64,000 nucleotides of DNA, from contig JAKDJD010000009.1 in the NCBI GenBank assembly GCA_030454085.1, forward strand, positions 1-64,000, in the 5' to 3' direction. This document shows, in pieces, positions 56,764 to 64,000 of this stretch. Position 1 is the first letter of the stretch; every line of letters starts with the position of its first letter. A program made the translations under genes and the position numbers. The notes under the pieces were generated by a model, which saw nothing but the letters and a program-made list of their open reading frames with translations, was not told the origin of the DNA and made no database searches. The DNA comes from Kocuria sp. Its GTDB lineage: Bacteria > Actinomycetota > Actinomycetes > Actinomycetales > Micrococcaceae.

Positions 56764-57660
56764 TCAGATGAACAGTTCGCCTGGGAAATCATTCGCCCAC
56801 TGCACACGCCCGTCGGCGAGCATGCGCACCCAAGTGAACTCGAATTCTGTGAGCTGGTCAGGGTCAGACACGAACAGCGCCGTTGCCAAGCCGTCGGCCG
56901 TGGCGGCGTCCTCGGCGATGGTCCAGGACGCCACGACGTCGGGCACGGGTTTTCTCACACGGCCGTCGAGGATGTGATGCAGACCTTCGCCCCAAGACCT
57001 CCGCGTTGTCGAAGAGGCGCACAGTGCAGCATGCTGCAACTTCACCGTGCCCAGCACGCGTCCAATGTGGGTGGGATGTTCCAAGCCGACGACGACGGGC
57101 TGGGAGCCAGCATGGCGCAAGTCACCGCCACCATCGACGACGAACCCACCGATCCCGGCAGCGACGAGGACGTCGGCAATGAGATCCACGAGGTGGCCCT
57201 TGCCCGCCGCGCCGATGTCGATGAGCACCGGGCGGGAGGCGATCAACGTCGTCTCCTCGCGGCGGAGGTCGCGGTCCCAGGAGTCCGGCACATGCTTCGA
57301 CAGGCCTGCGCGGTCGGGTCTTAGCAAGTAGTTCGCGTCATAACCCAGCAGTTCCAGATCCCTGCCGATCAGCGGGTCCACTCCCCCGGCGGTTGCGTCC
57401 ACCAAGCCGTCGTAGAGGTCCAGCAATGACGCATCGCGGGCAGGGAACACGAATCGTCCCCCGTCGTGCGCTTGCGCGATCTCGGTGACCATCGAGTCGG
57501 CACGGAACCGCGACCAGGTCCGATCGAAGTGTTCGCACAAGGCGGCAATCTCTGTAGTCACAGCATCGGACAGGGGATGATTCGTGCGGATCTGCCAGCC
57601 GGTACCGATCGCCGCGAACCGGTATACAGCGCTGGTGGGCTCCTTATCTCTGCTCGGCAT
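56764..57660 (-). CDS. apbE: FAD:protein FMN transferase
   Basis: 298 residues. ApbE landmarks: FAAIGTGWQIRT near the start, LCEHFDRTWSRFRADSMVTEIA, the Mg/FAD block LIDIGAAGKGHLVDLIADVLVAAGIGGFVVDGGGDLRHAG, and AVWTIAEDAATADGLATALFV-like end (here ASWTIAEDAATADGLATALF). It attaches FMN to a Thr or Ser of exported flavoproteins. The downstream gene encodes its presumed target. It usually works at the outer face of the membrane, but no signal peptide is seen, as in many actinobacterial ApbE proteins. Confidence 0.93.
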   Translation of the reverse strand: MPSRDKEPTSAVYRFAAIGTGWQIRTNHPLSDAVTTEIAALCEHFDRTWSRFRADSMVTEIAQAHDGGRFVFPARDASLLDLYDGLVDATAGGVDPLIGRDLELLGYDANYLLRPDRAGLSKHVPDSWDRDLRREETTLIASRPVLIDIGAAGKGHLVDLIADVLVAAGIGGFVVDGGGDLRHAGSQPVVVGLEHPTHIGRVLGTVKLQHAALCASSTTRRSWGEGLHHILDGRVRKPVPDVVASWTIAEDAATADGLATALFVSDPDQLTEFEFTWVRMLADGRVQWANDFPGELFI

Positions 57661-57682
57661 CTGCCGTTCCCGGAGCCGACGC

Positions 57683-58564
57683 TCAGACCTCGGGAATGTC
57701 TCGGTGGAAGCTTTCCAAGGTCACGCTGTCCGGATCGGGGCCACCGCGCTGGCCGGTGTTCAGACCGTCGATCGTGGCCAGCTGATCCGGGGAGAGTTCG
57801 AAGTCGAACACGTCGAAGTTCGCGGCGATTCGCTCGGGATTGACCGACTTGGGGATCGCAGAGCGGCCCTGCTGCAAGTGCCAGCGCAGCATCACCTGAG
57901 CGGGGGTCTTCCCGTGTGCCTCGGCGATCCCTCCGATGACCGGGTCGTTGAAGGTCGAACGGTCGGAGTCGCCTCGATAGCTGGTGATCCCCCCGATTGG
58001 AGACCAAGCCTGGGTGAGGATGCCGTGTTCTTTGTTAGCGGCCTGCACTTCAGGCTGGGTGAAGTACGGGTGCACCTCGACCTGGTTCACAGCCGGCACG
58101 ACGTCGATCCGATCCAGCAACCGTTCCAGGGCGTCCGGCATAAAGTTGCTGACGCCGATCGCGCGGACCTTCCCGTCCTCAAGTAGCTTCTCCAGGGCTT
58201 GGTACGCGGCGACCGTCCGGTCGAAGTCAGATGTCAGCGGCTGGTGCAGCAAGAGTAGATCGATCTGGTCAACTCTGAGCTTCCCCGCGGACTTTTCGAA
58301 TGCGTGCAGCGCCTCGTCGTAGCCATAGTCGCTGATCCACAGCTTCGTCTCGACGAACACCTCGGATAGGTCGATGTCGGAACGCCTGATTCCTTCGCCA
58401 ACCTCCCGCTCGTTGAAGTAGGAGGCGGCGGTGTCGATGAGACGGTAGCCGGTACGCAACGCTTCGACGACGGAGTCGACGGTCTGTTCGGGCGGAGTCT
58501 GGAAAACGCCGAAGCCCAGTGCGGGCATTTCGACGCCGTTGTTCAGAGTGATGTTCTCAGTCAT
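57683..58564 (-). CDS. Aldo/keto reductase
   Basis: 293 residues from ATG 58564; the ATG follows TACCGT by seven bases, so the mRNA is probably leaderless (GTG 58573 is an alternative). The AKR tetrad is visible: DTAASYFNE (Asp, Tyr), FVETKLW (Lys) and DLLLLHQPL (His); NADPH loop IPKSVNPERIAANFDVFDFEL. It reduces aldehydes or ketones, as do relatives of the 2,5-diketogluconate reductase type. The shared regulatory motif lies 31 bp upstream. It is followed closely by apbE on the same strand. Confidence 0.93.
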   Translation of the reverse strand: MTENITLNNGVEMPALGFGVFQTPPEQTVDSVVEALRTGYRLIDTAASYFNEREVGEGIRRSDIDLSEVFVETKLWISDYGYDEALHAFEKSAGKLRVDQIDLLLLHQPLTSDFDRTVAAYQALEKLLEDGKVRAIGVSNFMPDALERLLDRIDVVPAVNQVEVHPYFTQPEVQAANKEHGILTQAWSPIGGITSYRGDSDRSTFNDPVIGGIAEAHGKTPAQVMLRWHLQQGRSAIPKSVNPERIAANFDVFDFELSPDQLATIDGLNTGQRGGPDPDSVTLESFHRDIPEV

Positions 58565-58617
58565 GTCTCTCACGGTAGGCGCGTCCAGGGGCGTGAGGGA
58601 GGAACTATCAGTACACC
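58565..58617 (-). promoter_or_regulatory. Leaderless promoter and regulatory motif of the AKR gene
   Basis: TACCGT (minus strand, 58572-58577) is seven bases from the ATG. Upstream, 58595-58617 carries the motif GGGAGGAACTATCAGTACAC (given on the plus strand), also found at 59778 and 61307. The remainder of the gap to 58876 holds no clear gene; a 48-codon plus-strand frame from ATG 58683 is unsupported. Confidence 0.6.
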
Positions 58618-58876
58618 TTTTTCGCGCAGGTGCCGGCAGAGCGTGAGAGCTTATCTCACGGTGGTCTGGCGATCCCCCTCTGATGCAGACCGGGGTCGCG
58701 GAGACCGGCGTCGGGGATGTTCACAGGGCCGCACCCGACCACACGGCGACGTCCGCCATGAAGGATTCGACGTGGTCAGGTGGGATCCGGCCCATGCTCT
58801 ATACGGCAGGGCGGATCGCATGGGCGTAGGAGGAACTGGCACCACGTGGATTGTCGACACCGATCGACACGATCGG

Positions 58877-59746
58877 TCAGTGCTGCGAAGCCGACACGTC
58901 ACTGCTGATCGCGACGCTACCCAGCAACTTGAGCCGTTCTTCGGACGCTGACCCGGGTTCGGCGGTGAAGGCGAACATGAACCACTCGGGGTTCGTCGGC
59001 AGCTCCATCGCCTCATAGGAGAGCTCCAAGTCGCCAACAACGGGATGGTGGATGCGTTTGAGCCCCGCACGATGATGGCGTACATCGTGCTTGGCCCACA
59101 GGTAACGGAAGGTATCGCTGCGGGTGACGAGTTCGCCGATCAGATCGGTGAGCTTCTTGTCGTGCGGGCTCTGTCCGGCGTAGGTGCGCAAGGTGGCCAC
59201 CATGCCCTCGGCGTTGGCCTCCCAATCGGGGAAGAAGACGTGCGAGGCCGGGTTGAGGAAAGTGAACCGAGCCGTATTGCCCCGGTTGGCGGGATCGTCA
59301 AGCATCGGCGCGTAGAGGGCCCGACCCAGCGGGTTGGCCGCGACGAAATCCAGACGCCGGTCCCTGACCCACATCGGGGCTCCGGTCACCGCATCCAGGA
59401 ACCGCTGCAGCGTGGGTTCCACGGTCTGAGGAGTCGGTTTGGATCTCCGATGGCGCGGCGGCGTCGGCGCGGCCGCCTGGGCAAGATCGGCCAGATGGTC
59501 GGTCTCGGCCTCATCCAGTTGCAGGGCACGAGCGAGTGCATCGAGCACCTCGAGGGAAACCCCTGCGAGGTCGCCGCGCTCCATGCGCGCATAATATTCG
59601 ACGCTGACGCCGGTGAGCAGGGCGACCTCCTCACGGCGAAGGCCCGGCACGCGTCGGCGCCCACCGCCGATGATGCCTGCCTGATCCGGTGTGATGCGGT
59701 CCCTGCGCGTGCGCAGGAACTCGGCGACCTGGGCACGATGTTCCAT
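58877..59746 (-). CDS. XRE-family regulator with MmyB-like ligand domain
   Basis: 289 residues. HTH: VAEFLRTRRDRITPDQAG, RRVPGLRREEVALLTGVS, VEYYARMERGDLAGVS; ligand domain: MWVRDRRLDFVAANPLGRAL, FLNPASHVFFPDWEANAEG and FRYLWAKHDVRHHRAG. The ATG follows TACCGT by seven bases, giving the same leaderless geometry as the AKR gene, and the shared motif lies 31 bp upstream, so it likely binds its own promoter, that of the divergent MFS gene and that of the AKR gene. Confidence 0.91.
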   Translation of the reverse strand: MEHRAQVAEFLRTRRDRITPDQAGIIGGGRRRVPGLRREEVALLTGVSVEYYARMERGDLAGVSLEVLDALARALQLDEAETDHLADLAQAAAPTPPRHRRSKPTPQTVEPTLQRFLDAVTGAPMWVRDRRLDFVAANPLGRALYAPMLDDPANRGNTARFTFLNPASHVFFPDWEANAEGMVATLRTYAGQSPHDKKLTDLIGELVTRSDTFRYLWAKHDVRHHRAGLKRIHHPVVGDLELSYEAMELPTNPEWFMFAFTAEPGSASEERLKLLGSVAISSDVSASQH

Positions 59747-59800
59747 GCCTTCAACGGTAGCCGCCTGTGCGCGACTCTAGGGGGGAACTGCCAGTACACC
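59747..59800 (-). promoter_or_regulatory. Divergent XRE/MFS control region with shared motif
   Basis: For the XRE gene, TACCGT (minus strand, 59754-59759) lies seven bases before the ATG. The motif GGGGGGAACTGCCAGTACAC (within 59778-59800) is 31 bp from the XRE start and ends 49 bp before the MFS start. Confidence 0.6.
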
Positions 59801-59849
59801 TATCAGTTGCCCCTTCCTCGCTGGACGGAGCGCAGGTGGACTGAAAAAC

Positions 59850-61265
59850 ATGGTTTCACTTTCGTCCTCCTCCAGTCCTGCGCGGACCTCGGGGCTGCAC
59901 ACCGGTGTGATTCTCATGATCGTTCTGGTCAGCTACTTCATGATCGTGCTCGACAACTCCATCATTTTCACCGGCCTCCCCCAGATCCAGCAGAGCCTGG
60001 ACCTCTCACCCAGCGGCATGGCCTGGGCACAAAACGCCTACACCCTCGTCTTCGGCGGATTGCTGCTGCTGGGCGCTCGTATGGGCGACCTGCTGGGGCG
60101 TCGTCGTGTGTTCATTCTCGGGCTGGTCCTGTTCGGGGTGGCTTCCCTGCTCGTCGGCACCGCGCAGAACGAAGCCTGGATCGTCGCTGCTCGGGCGTTC
60201 CAGGGAATCGGCGCTGCCATTGTTGCGCCGTCCTCGCTGGCACTGATTACCTCGATCTTCCCGGCCGGTCCGGAGCGAATCCGTGCGACCGCCGCATACG
60301 GCACCACGGCGGGGCTCGGGGCGAGCCTAGGCCTAGTCATCGGCGGGGCGCTCGCCCAGTGGATCTCGTGGCGAGCAGGCTTTTACGTCAACGTGCCGAT
60401 CGCGATCGTCATGATGGTTTTGGCGCTGAGGTTCCTGCCCTTCTTCGAGATGATGCGAGGCCGCTTCGACCTCGTCGGAGCGCTGACATCGACCCTCGGC
60501 ATGGGCGCATTCGTCTACGGGATCATCAACGCCGGCGAAAGGAGCTGGTCGAACGCGCTGACGATCTGGCCGGTCATCGCCGGCTTGGTAGTTCTGTCCG
60601 CCTTCGTGGTCAACGAGTGGAAGGCCCGGCAGCCGATCATGCCTCTGCGTCTCTTCGCCAGCCGGGAGCGTTCGGGAGCTGCGGCCGCCCGGTTGCTGTT
60701 CGCCGGGACGATGATCGCTTTCTTCTTCTTCACCACCCAGCTCTTTCAGGGCGTCTACGGCTGGACCCCACTACAGGCTGGTCTCGGGTTCCTGCCAATG
60801 ACCGTAGTTCAGTTCGTCTCATCCTTGTTCGTCTCTCGCCTCACTCGCCGCCTTGGCAGTGCCCCGCTCCTCGTCGCCGGGCTTCTCCTAGTCACCGCGG
60901 GGATGATCTGGATGACCCGGATCACCGCGGAGCCCTCGTTCCTCCTCGGTGCAGTGGGCCCGCTGATCCTGCTGGGACTGGGGCAGGGCATCGCCTTCGG
61001 ACCATTGACCTCAGCCGGTGTGGCCGGCGCTCAACCCAAAGACGCCGGGGCCGCCTCCGGGGTGGTCAACACCGCGCATCAGCTTGGTTCCACGCTCGGC
61101 GTCGCCATCCTCACGACCGTGGCGGCGGGGGCAACCACTTTGGAGAGCCGCATCGTCGATGCCTATATAGGCGGCAGCGTGATGCTCGCTATCGCTTTCC
61201 TCGCGGCCCTCGTCCTGATTGTGCCCGGAGAACGCGGGCAACGACACCAAGCGCTTGTCGAGTGA
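59850..61265 (+). CDS. DHA2-family MFS exporter
   Basis: 471 residues, about fourteen membrane helices. Helix-1 motif FMIVLDNSIIFTGLPQIQQSL, motif A LGARMGDLLGRRRVFILG and motif C region GTTAGLGASLGLVIGGALAQW are those of EmrB/QacA-type drug:H+ antiporters. It is divergent from the XRE regulator and has the shared motif in its upstream region, so it likely exports the compound sensed by that regulator. An SDR gene follows 161 bp downstream with its own motif copy. Confidence 0.93.
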   Translation: MVSLSSSSSPARTSGLHTGVILMIVLVSYFMIVLDNSIIFTGLPQIQQSLDLSPSGMAWAQNAYTLVFGGLLLLGARMGDLLGRRRVFILGLVLFGVASLLVGTAQNEAWIVAARAFQGIGAAIVAPSSLALITSIFPAGPERIRATAAYGTTAGLGASLGLVIGGALAQWISWRAGFYVNVPIAIVMMVLALRFLPFFEMMRGRFDLVGALTSTLGMGAFVYGIINAGERSWSNALTIWPVIAGLVVLSAFVVNEWKARQPIMPLRLFASRERSGAAAARLLFAGTMIAFFFFTTQLFQGVYGWTPLQAGLGFLPMTVVQFVSSLFVSRLTRRLGSAPLLVAGLLLVTAGMIWMTRITAEPSFLLGAVGPLILLGLGQGIAFGPLTSAGVAGAQPKDAGAASGVVNTAHQLGSTLGVAILTTVAAGATTLESRIVDAYIGGSVMLAIAFLAALVLIVPGERGQRHQALVE

Positions 61266-61306
61266 CCGGTCCGCCGTCCGTTTCTACTTCCCAGAGTCAC
61301 GACGGC

Positions 61307-61330
61307 GAGGGAGGAATTACCAGTGACTTC
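61307..61330. promoter_or_regulatory. Shared regulatory motif, third copy
   Basis: GGGAGGAATTACCAGTGACT within 61307-61330, 97 bp before the SDR ATG. It matches the copies at 58595 and 59778 at the core GGRGGAAYTRYCAGT. Placement suggests that the SDR gene belongs to the same regulon. Confidence 0.55.
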
Positions 61331-61426
61331 CTCGGGGCCCGGCCCACTGATGCGATGAACCGAAGCAGTGCTTCCCTGCCTTCCTGCCTAGGAGGGCGAC
61401 ACATATCGAGATGAAGGAGTCATCAT

Positions 61427-62164
61427 ATGACTGAGAACCAGAGTATTCACCGCGTCGCGGTCATTACCGGCGCGTCCTCGGGCATAGGCGCGGCGACCGC
61501 GCGGGCCTTGGCCGGCAAGGGGTATCGAGTCGCAGTGCTAGCGCGCCGTCGAGATCGGATTGAGGCACTGGCCGACGAGATCGGCAACGGGTCGATCGCG
61601 ATCCAGGCCGATGTGACGGATCGGGACCAACTCGTTGCGGCAGCGCAACGAGTCCAGGACGAGCTCGGCAGGGTGGACGTCTTGGTCAACAACGCCGGGG
61701 TGATGCTCCTGGGCCCGTTCTCCTCGGATCGTCGCGAGGACTATCGGAGCATGGTCGAGGCGAACCTGCTCGGCGCGATCACCGCGACCGAGGTGTTCCT
61801 CGACCAGTTGAAGAACGGCGACGGAGGGGACCTGATCAACCTGTCCTCCGTCGCCGGACGCACCGCCCGGGCGACCAATGGGGTCTATGCCGCGACGAAG
61901 TGGGGAATCAACGGATGGTCGGAGTCGATGCGCCAGGAGCTGCTGCCCCTCGTGCGAGTAACCCTCATCGAACCGGGTGTGGTGGACACGGAGTTGCCCT
62001 TCCATATCACTGATGAGGCCACCCGTGAACAAGTACAGAAAGGCTACGACGCCGCGACGGTCAAACCGGAGGAGGTTGCCGAGGTCATCGCCTTCGTGCT
62101 GAGTCGGCCTCGGCACCTCGCCATCAACGAGGTCCTCTTGCGCCCCGCCGATCAGCTCGGCTGA
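61427..62164 (+). CDS. SDR-family oxidoreductase (YdfG-like)
   Basis: 245 residues; AAGGAG lies eight bases before ATG 61427. All classical SDR motifs are intact: TGASSGIGAATARALAGKG, VLVNNAGVMLLGPF, LINLSSVAGRTA and YAATK, followed by the PG turn IEPGVVDTELPFH. The nearest group is clavaldehyde/YdfG-like reductases. It is probably part of the XRE-controlled set with the AKR and MFS genes. Confidence 0.93.
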   Translation: MTENQSIHRVAVITGASSGIGAATARALAGKGYRVAVLARRRDRIEALADEIGNGSIAIQADVTDRDQLVAAAQRVQDELGRVDVLVNNAGVMLLGPFSSDRREDYRSMVEANLLGAITATEVFLDQLKNGDGGDLINLSSVAGRTARATNGVYAATKWGINGWSESMRQELLPLVRVTLIEPGVVDTELPFHITDEATREQVQKGYDAATVKPEEVAEVIAFVLSRPRHLAINEVLLRPADQLG

Positions 62165-62610
62165 CCTTCGTTGAGTACCTGCATCGAGCGCCTGGTGCGT
62201 TGGCGATATGAAGGAGTAGGAGAGTCTTCGACCGCTGGCTGCGAGCCTCGGACGAAGGAGCACTCAAATCACAGTTCAGGTGATTGAGAGAAGCTTGTTC
62301 ACGGCTATAAACGTCGCTCCCCGCATCAGAGCCCAGCAGAGGCCATAGCGAACTGTGACGCTCCGCGTGCCTCCGGCCCCCCTGACATGCCGCGGCAACT
62401 AGGCCACACCTATCCGCGTGTGTATCGGCTTCGTGGTGTGGCTCCGAGGAGTACTGATTTGGAGCGACCCAGGTCCCGGACTTGGTCACGCATGTGATGG
62501 GGTCCGGCACCTGATTCTCATCCAAGTGCTCGTGCGCCGGAACACGAGTTCGCGAGGGTTCCTTCTCACCAGACGTGGCCGGCCCCTATCGGTCGCCCCG
62601 TAGGGCAGCC
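62165..62610. other. Gene-free stretch before repeat copy 2
   Basis: No gene supported; the only open frames are short and lack ribosome sites. Together with the following repeat and spacer the gene-free region spans 62165-62890. Confidence 0.4.
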
Positions 62611-62740
62611 CGAGGTGGCAATCCCGTGCACAACCGCCCCTCTCCGGCGCCGAAGTGGCACTGGCGTGCGGCGAAAGGGCCGAAAAACTGCACGCCACTG
62701 CCGCCTCGAGCGGGGACGACGCACAAAACTGCCGCCTCGA
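62611..62740. repeat. 130-bp multi-palindromic repeat, copy 2
   Basis: Same length and order of units as the copy at 54081-54210: CGAGGTGGCAATCCCGTGCA at the start, then CGAAGTGGCACTGGCGTGCG, then CTGCACGCCACTGCCGCCTCGA-like and a final TGCCGCCTCGA. Most differences lie in the loops. The two copies enclose 8.4 kb of redox and regulator genes. Confidence 0.85.
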
Positions 62741-62890
62741 GCACCGTCCACCGACAGCTGACACCCCTTTCCTGCCCCTCGGCCGCCGAGTATCGTCGAA
62801 AACGTGACCTGACGTGGGAAAACGAAGGCCGGCCCGGCAACAGGGGACGTGAGACATCGCCCGGCCCGCCGAGAACCAAGGAGGTGCACG

Positions 62891-63058
62891 ATGAGCCGTA
62901 CGAACGACCCCGAAGAATCCCGAGAAAAGAAGATCGGCATGACTCCCGAGGAGGAGGAAGCCTATCGCCGGGAACCGGGTGCTCAGGGCGAACCCGGTGA
63001 CGAGGCGATCGGCGACATGACCGACTCGCAGGGACGGCGCCCGGCCACGGACAACTGA
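62891..63058 (+). CDS. Small acidic hydrophilic protein
   Basis: 55 residues from ATG 62891, with AAGGAGGTGCACG upstream, one of the best ribosome sites in the window. The sequence is rich in Glu, Asp, Arg and Gly with no hydrophobic core (EEEEAYRREPGAQGEPGDEA), so it is probably disordered. Similar short acidic proteins accompany stress genes in actinobacteria. It is 99 bp upstream of dps and may be part of the same stress response. Confidence 0.65.
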   Translation: MSRTNDPEESREKKIGMTPEEEEAYRREPGAQGEPGDEAIGDMTDSQGRRPATDN

Positions 63059-63157
63059 CCCGCCCCGTCGTGCGAGACAGTATCGAACCACGACGAATCG
63101 CATCGAAACGGACCACATCGAGGCCCGAACGTGGGCCCATCAATGCAAGGAGATGCA

Positions 63158-63691
63158 ATGACTGACACCATCAAGGCACCGCAGCCCGCCGGAGACACCG
63201 CAACCCGCCGCGAGAACGCCGAGAAGGGCTTCGTCGCGCCCAGGGAACTGCGGGACGACTTGCAGAAAGTCCTGGTCGACCTGATCGCGTTGCACATGGT
63301 CGGCAAGCAGGCCCACTGGAACATTGTGGGCCCGAACTTCCGCGACCTGCACCTGAACCTGGACGAAGTCGTCGATATCGCCCGTGATTCATCGGACGAC
63401 GTCGCCGAACGCATGCGCGCGTTGCACGCCACGCCGGACGGCCGGCCCGGCGTCGTCGCAGCGGACACCACCCTGCCGGAGATGCCGCAGGGCGAAGTGC
63501 TGACCACCGACGCCATCGACCTGATCGTTCGGGCGATCGAGGCGACCACGGGCACCATGCGCGAGGTCCACGACGCCGTCGACGCAGCCGACCCGACATC
63601 GGCCGACATCCTGCACGGAATCATCGAGAAGCTCGAGCAGCAGTCGTGGTTCATCAGCGCCGAAACCCGAACCCCGGCCGAAGCCAAGTAA
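63158..63691 (+). CDS. dps: Dps-family ferritin-like protein
   Basis: 177 residues from ATG 63158, with AAGGAG upstream. The dinuclear iron site at the subunit interface is visible: LHMVGKQAHWNIVGPNFRDLHLNLDEVVD (His, Asp, Glu), and the N-terminus is mobile and charged (ATRRENAEKGF), often DNA-binding. Dodecamers oxidise Fe(II) with peroxide, store iron and protect DNA. A strong hairpin lies 22 bp after the stop. Confidence 0.94.
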   Translation: MTDTIKAPQPAGDTATRRENAEKGFVAPRELRDDLQKVLVDLIALHMVGKQAHWNIVGPNFRDLHLNLDEVVDIARDSSDDVAERMRALHATPDGRPGVVAADTTLPEMPQGEVLTTDAIDLIVRAIEATTGTMREVHDAVDAADPTSADILHGIIEKLEQQSWFISAETRTPAEAK

Positions 63692-63712
63692 CCCGCGCTC
63701 CCGCGGCTCGTC

Positions 63713-63767
63713 GAGCCCAGGGAATCATCGTCCGCGGCCCGGTCGCGATGATTGGTTCCCTGGGCTC
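63713..63767 (+). terminator. Hairpin after dps
   Basis: GAGCCCAGGGAA (63713-63724) pairs with TTCCCTGGGCTC (63756-63767); inside, TCATCG pairs with CGATGA with a small bulge. No T tract follows, so termination would be Rho-assisted or the stem may stabilise the 3' end. Confidence 0.6.
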
Positions 63768-63818
63768 GGTGCGTTCCGGGACGATGAATCCGAATTCGCT
63801 TTGTGCTAGACCGGGTGT

Positions 63819-63834
63819 CATAGAAATTTCTATG
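63819..63834. promoter_or_regulatory. Perfect 16-bp palindrome
   Basis: CATAGAAATTTCTATG, exactly self-complementary, in an AT-rich upstream region. Further right, ATAG-N5-CTAT-like pieces (about 63911-63924) repeat the theme. These look like operators for a MarR/PadR-type regulator controlling the gene starting at 63950. Confidence 0.55.
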
Positions 63835-63949
63835 CCTGCCACCGCACCTGTCCGCGTCTCCAACGCACCGCACCCCACCTGCCGGAGTCTCGGACGCGGC
63901 GCAGAATATCTATAGTTTAGCTATGTAAATCACTCATTGAAATCAGGAG

Positions 63950-64000
63950 ATGCGGAAGGTGTACGACCCCCAACGCTTCAAGGAATACTTCGAAGGCGCC
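63950..64000 (+). CDS. Start of a gene cut by the window end
   Basis: An open frame runs from ATG 63950 (GTG 63959 is in frame) to the window edge and reads RKVYDPQRFKEYFEGA. CAGGAG overlaps the ATG start, while GCGGAAG before the GTG is a possible ribosome site. The family cannot be told from 17 residues. Confidence 0.4.
   Translation, partial: MRKVYDPQRFKEYFEGA

Noticed and set aside
59045..61414. Plus-strand open frame of 789 codons
   Set aside because: Spans antisense to the XRE gene and out of frame with the MFS gene; both real genes have full motif sets.

Overview
The window reads as chromosomal DNA of a high-GC Gram-positive bacterium (Actinomycetota, probably Micrococcales; the genus cannot be fixed from this stretch). 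Signs of this are GC-rich third codon positions, many GTG and TTG starts, a phosphate acetyltransferase with a BioD-like N-terminal domain, a SigK/RskA pair, MmyB-like XRE regulators, and several TAnnnT-N7-ATG promoters of the leaderless type. No rRNA, tRNA or CRISPR array was recognised.

Layout. 1-16.3 kb is mostly housekeeping or small accessory genes: a truncated purine permease, a YchJ protein, an ABC-F protein with two internal gaps, a TetR gene divergent from two tandem YhgE/DUF3533-type membrane proteins, a spermidine-synthase-like protein, a DHA2 exporter divergent from its TetR regulator, pta, and a GyrI-like protein. An AT-rich pocket (about 14.75-15.33 kb) holds a 46-residue hydrophobic peptide gene with a good ribosome site and an intrinsic terminator. 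16.4-29.5 kb is catabolic or detoxifying: amidohydrolase plus MHS-family transporter next to a two-domain Lrp regulator, FAD monooxygenase, NmrA-like protein, WYL regulator, DJ-1/PfpI protein, aminotransferase, and a TetR-controlled metallo-hydrolase (frameshifted) plus epoxide hydrolase. Gene remnants are frequent here.

29.5-45.5 kb carries sigK-rskA and then a 10.7-kb gene for a three-module nonribosomal peptide synthetase (C-A-T three times, then TE). It is followed by MbtH, a two-gene DrrAB-like exporter and a 4'-phosphopantetheinyl transferase, so assembly, chaperone, export and carrier priming sit together. All three adenylation domains give nearly the same pocket code, suggesting that one, probably basic, amino acid is used three times.

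45.6-48.3 kb is an XRE regulator divergent from two oxidoreductases. 48.5-53.9 kb is a complete leftward PTS beta-glucoside operon (EIIB, EIIC, EIIA, GH1 phospho-glycosidase, PRD regulator, second EIIA); the GH1 enzyme has Gln in place of the acid/base Glu. 54.1-62.7 kb is a redox island (MFS remnant, two SDRs, FMN-binding lipoprotein with ApbE, aldo-keto reductase, XRE regulator, MFS exporter) lying between two copies of a 130-bp repeat and containing three copies of a regulatory motif. The window ends with a small acidic protein, Dps, a hairpin, a perfect 16-bp palindrome and the start of another gene.
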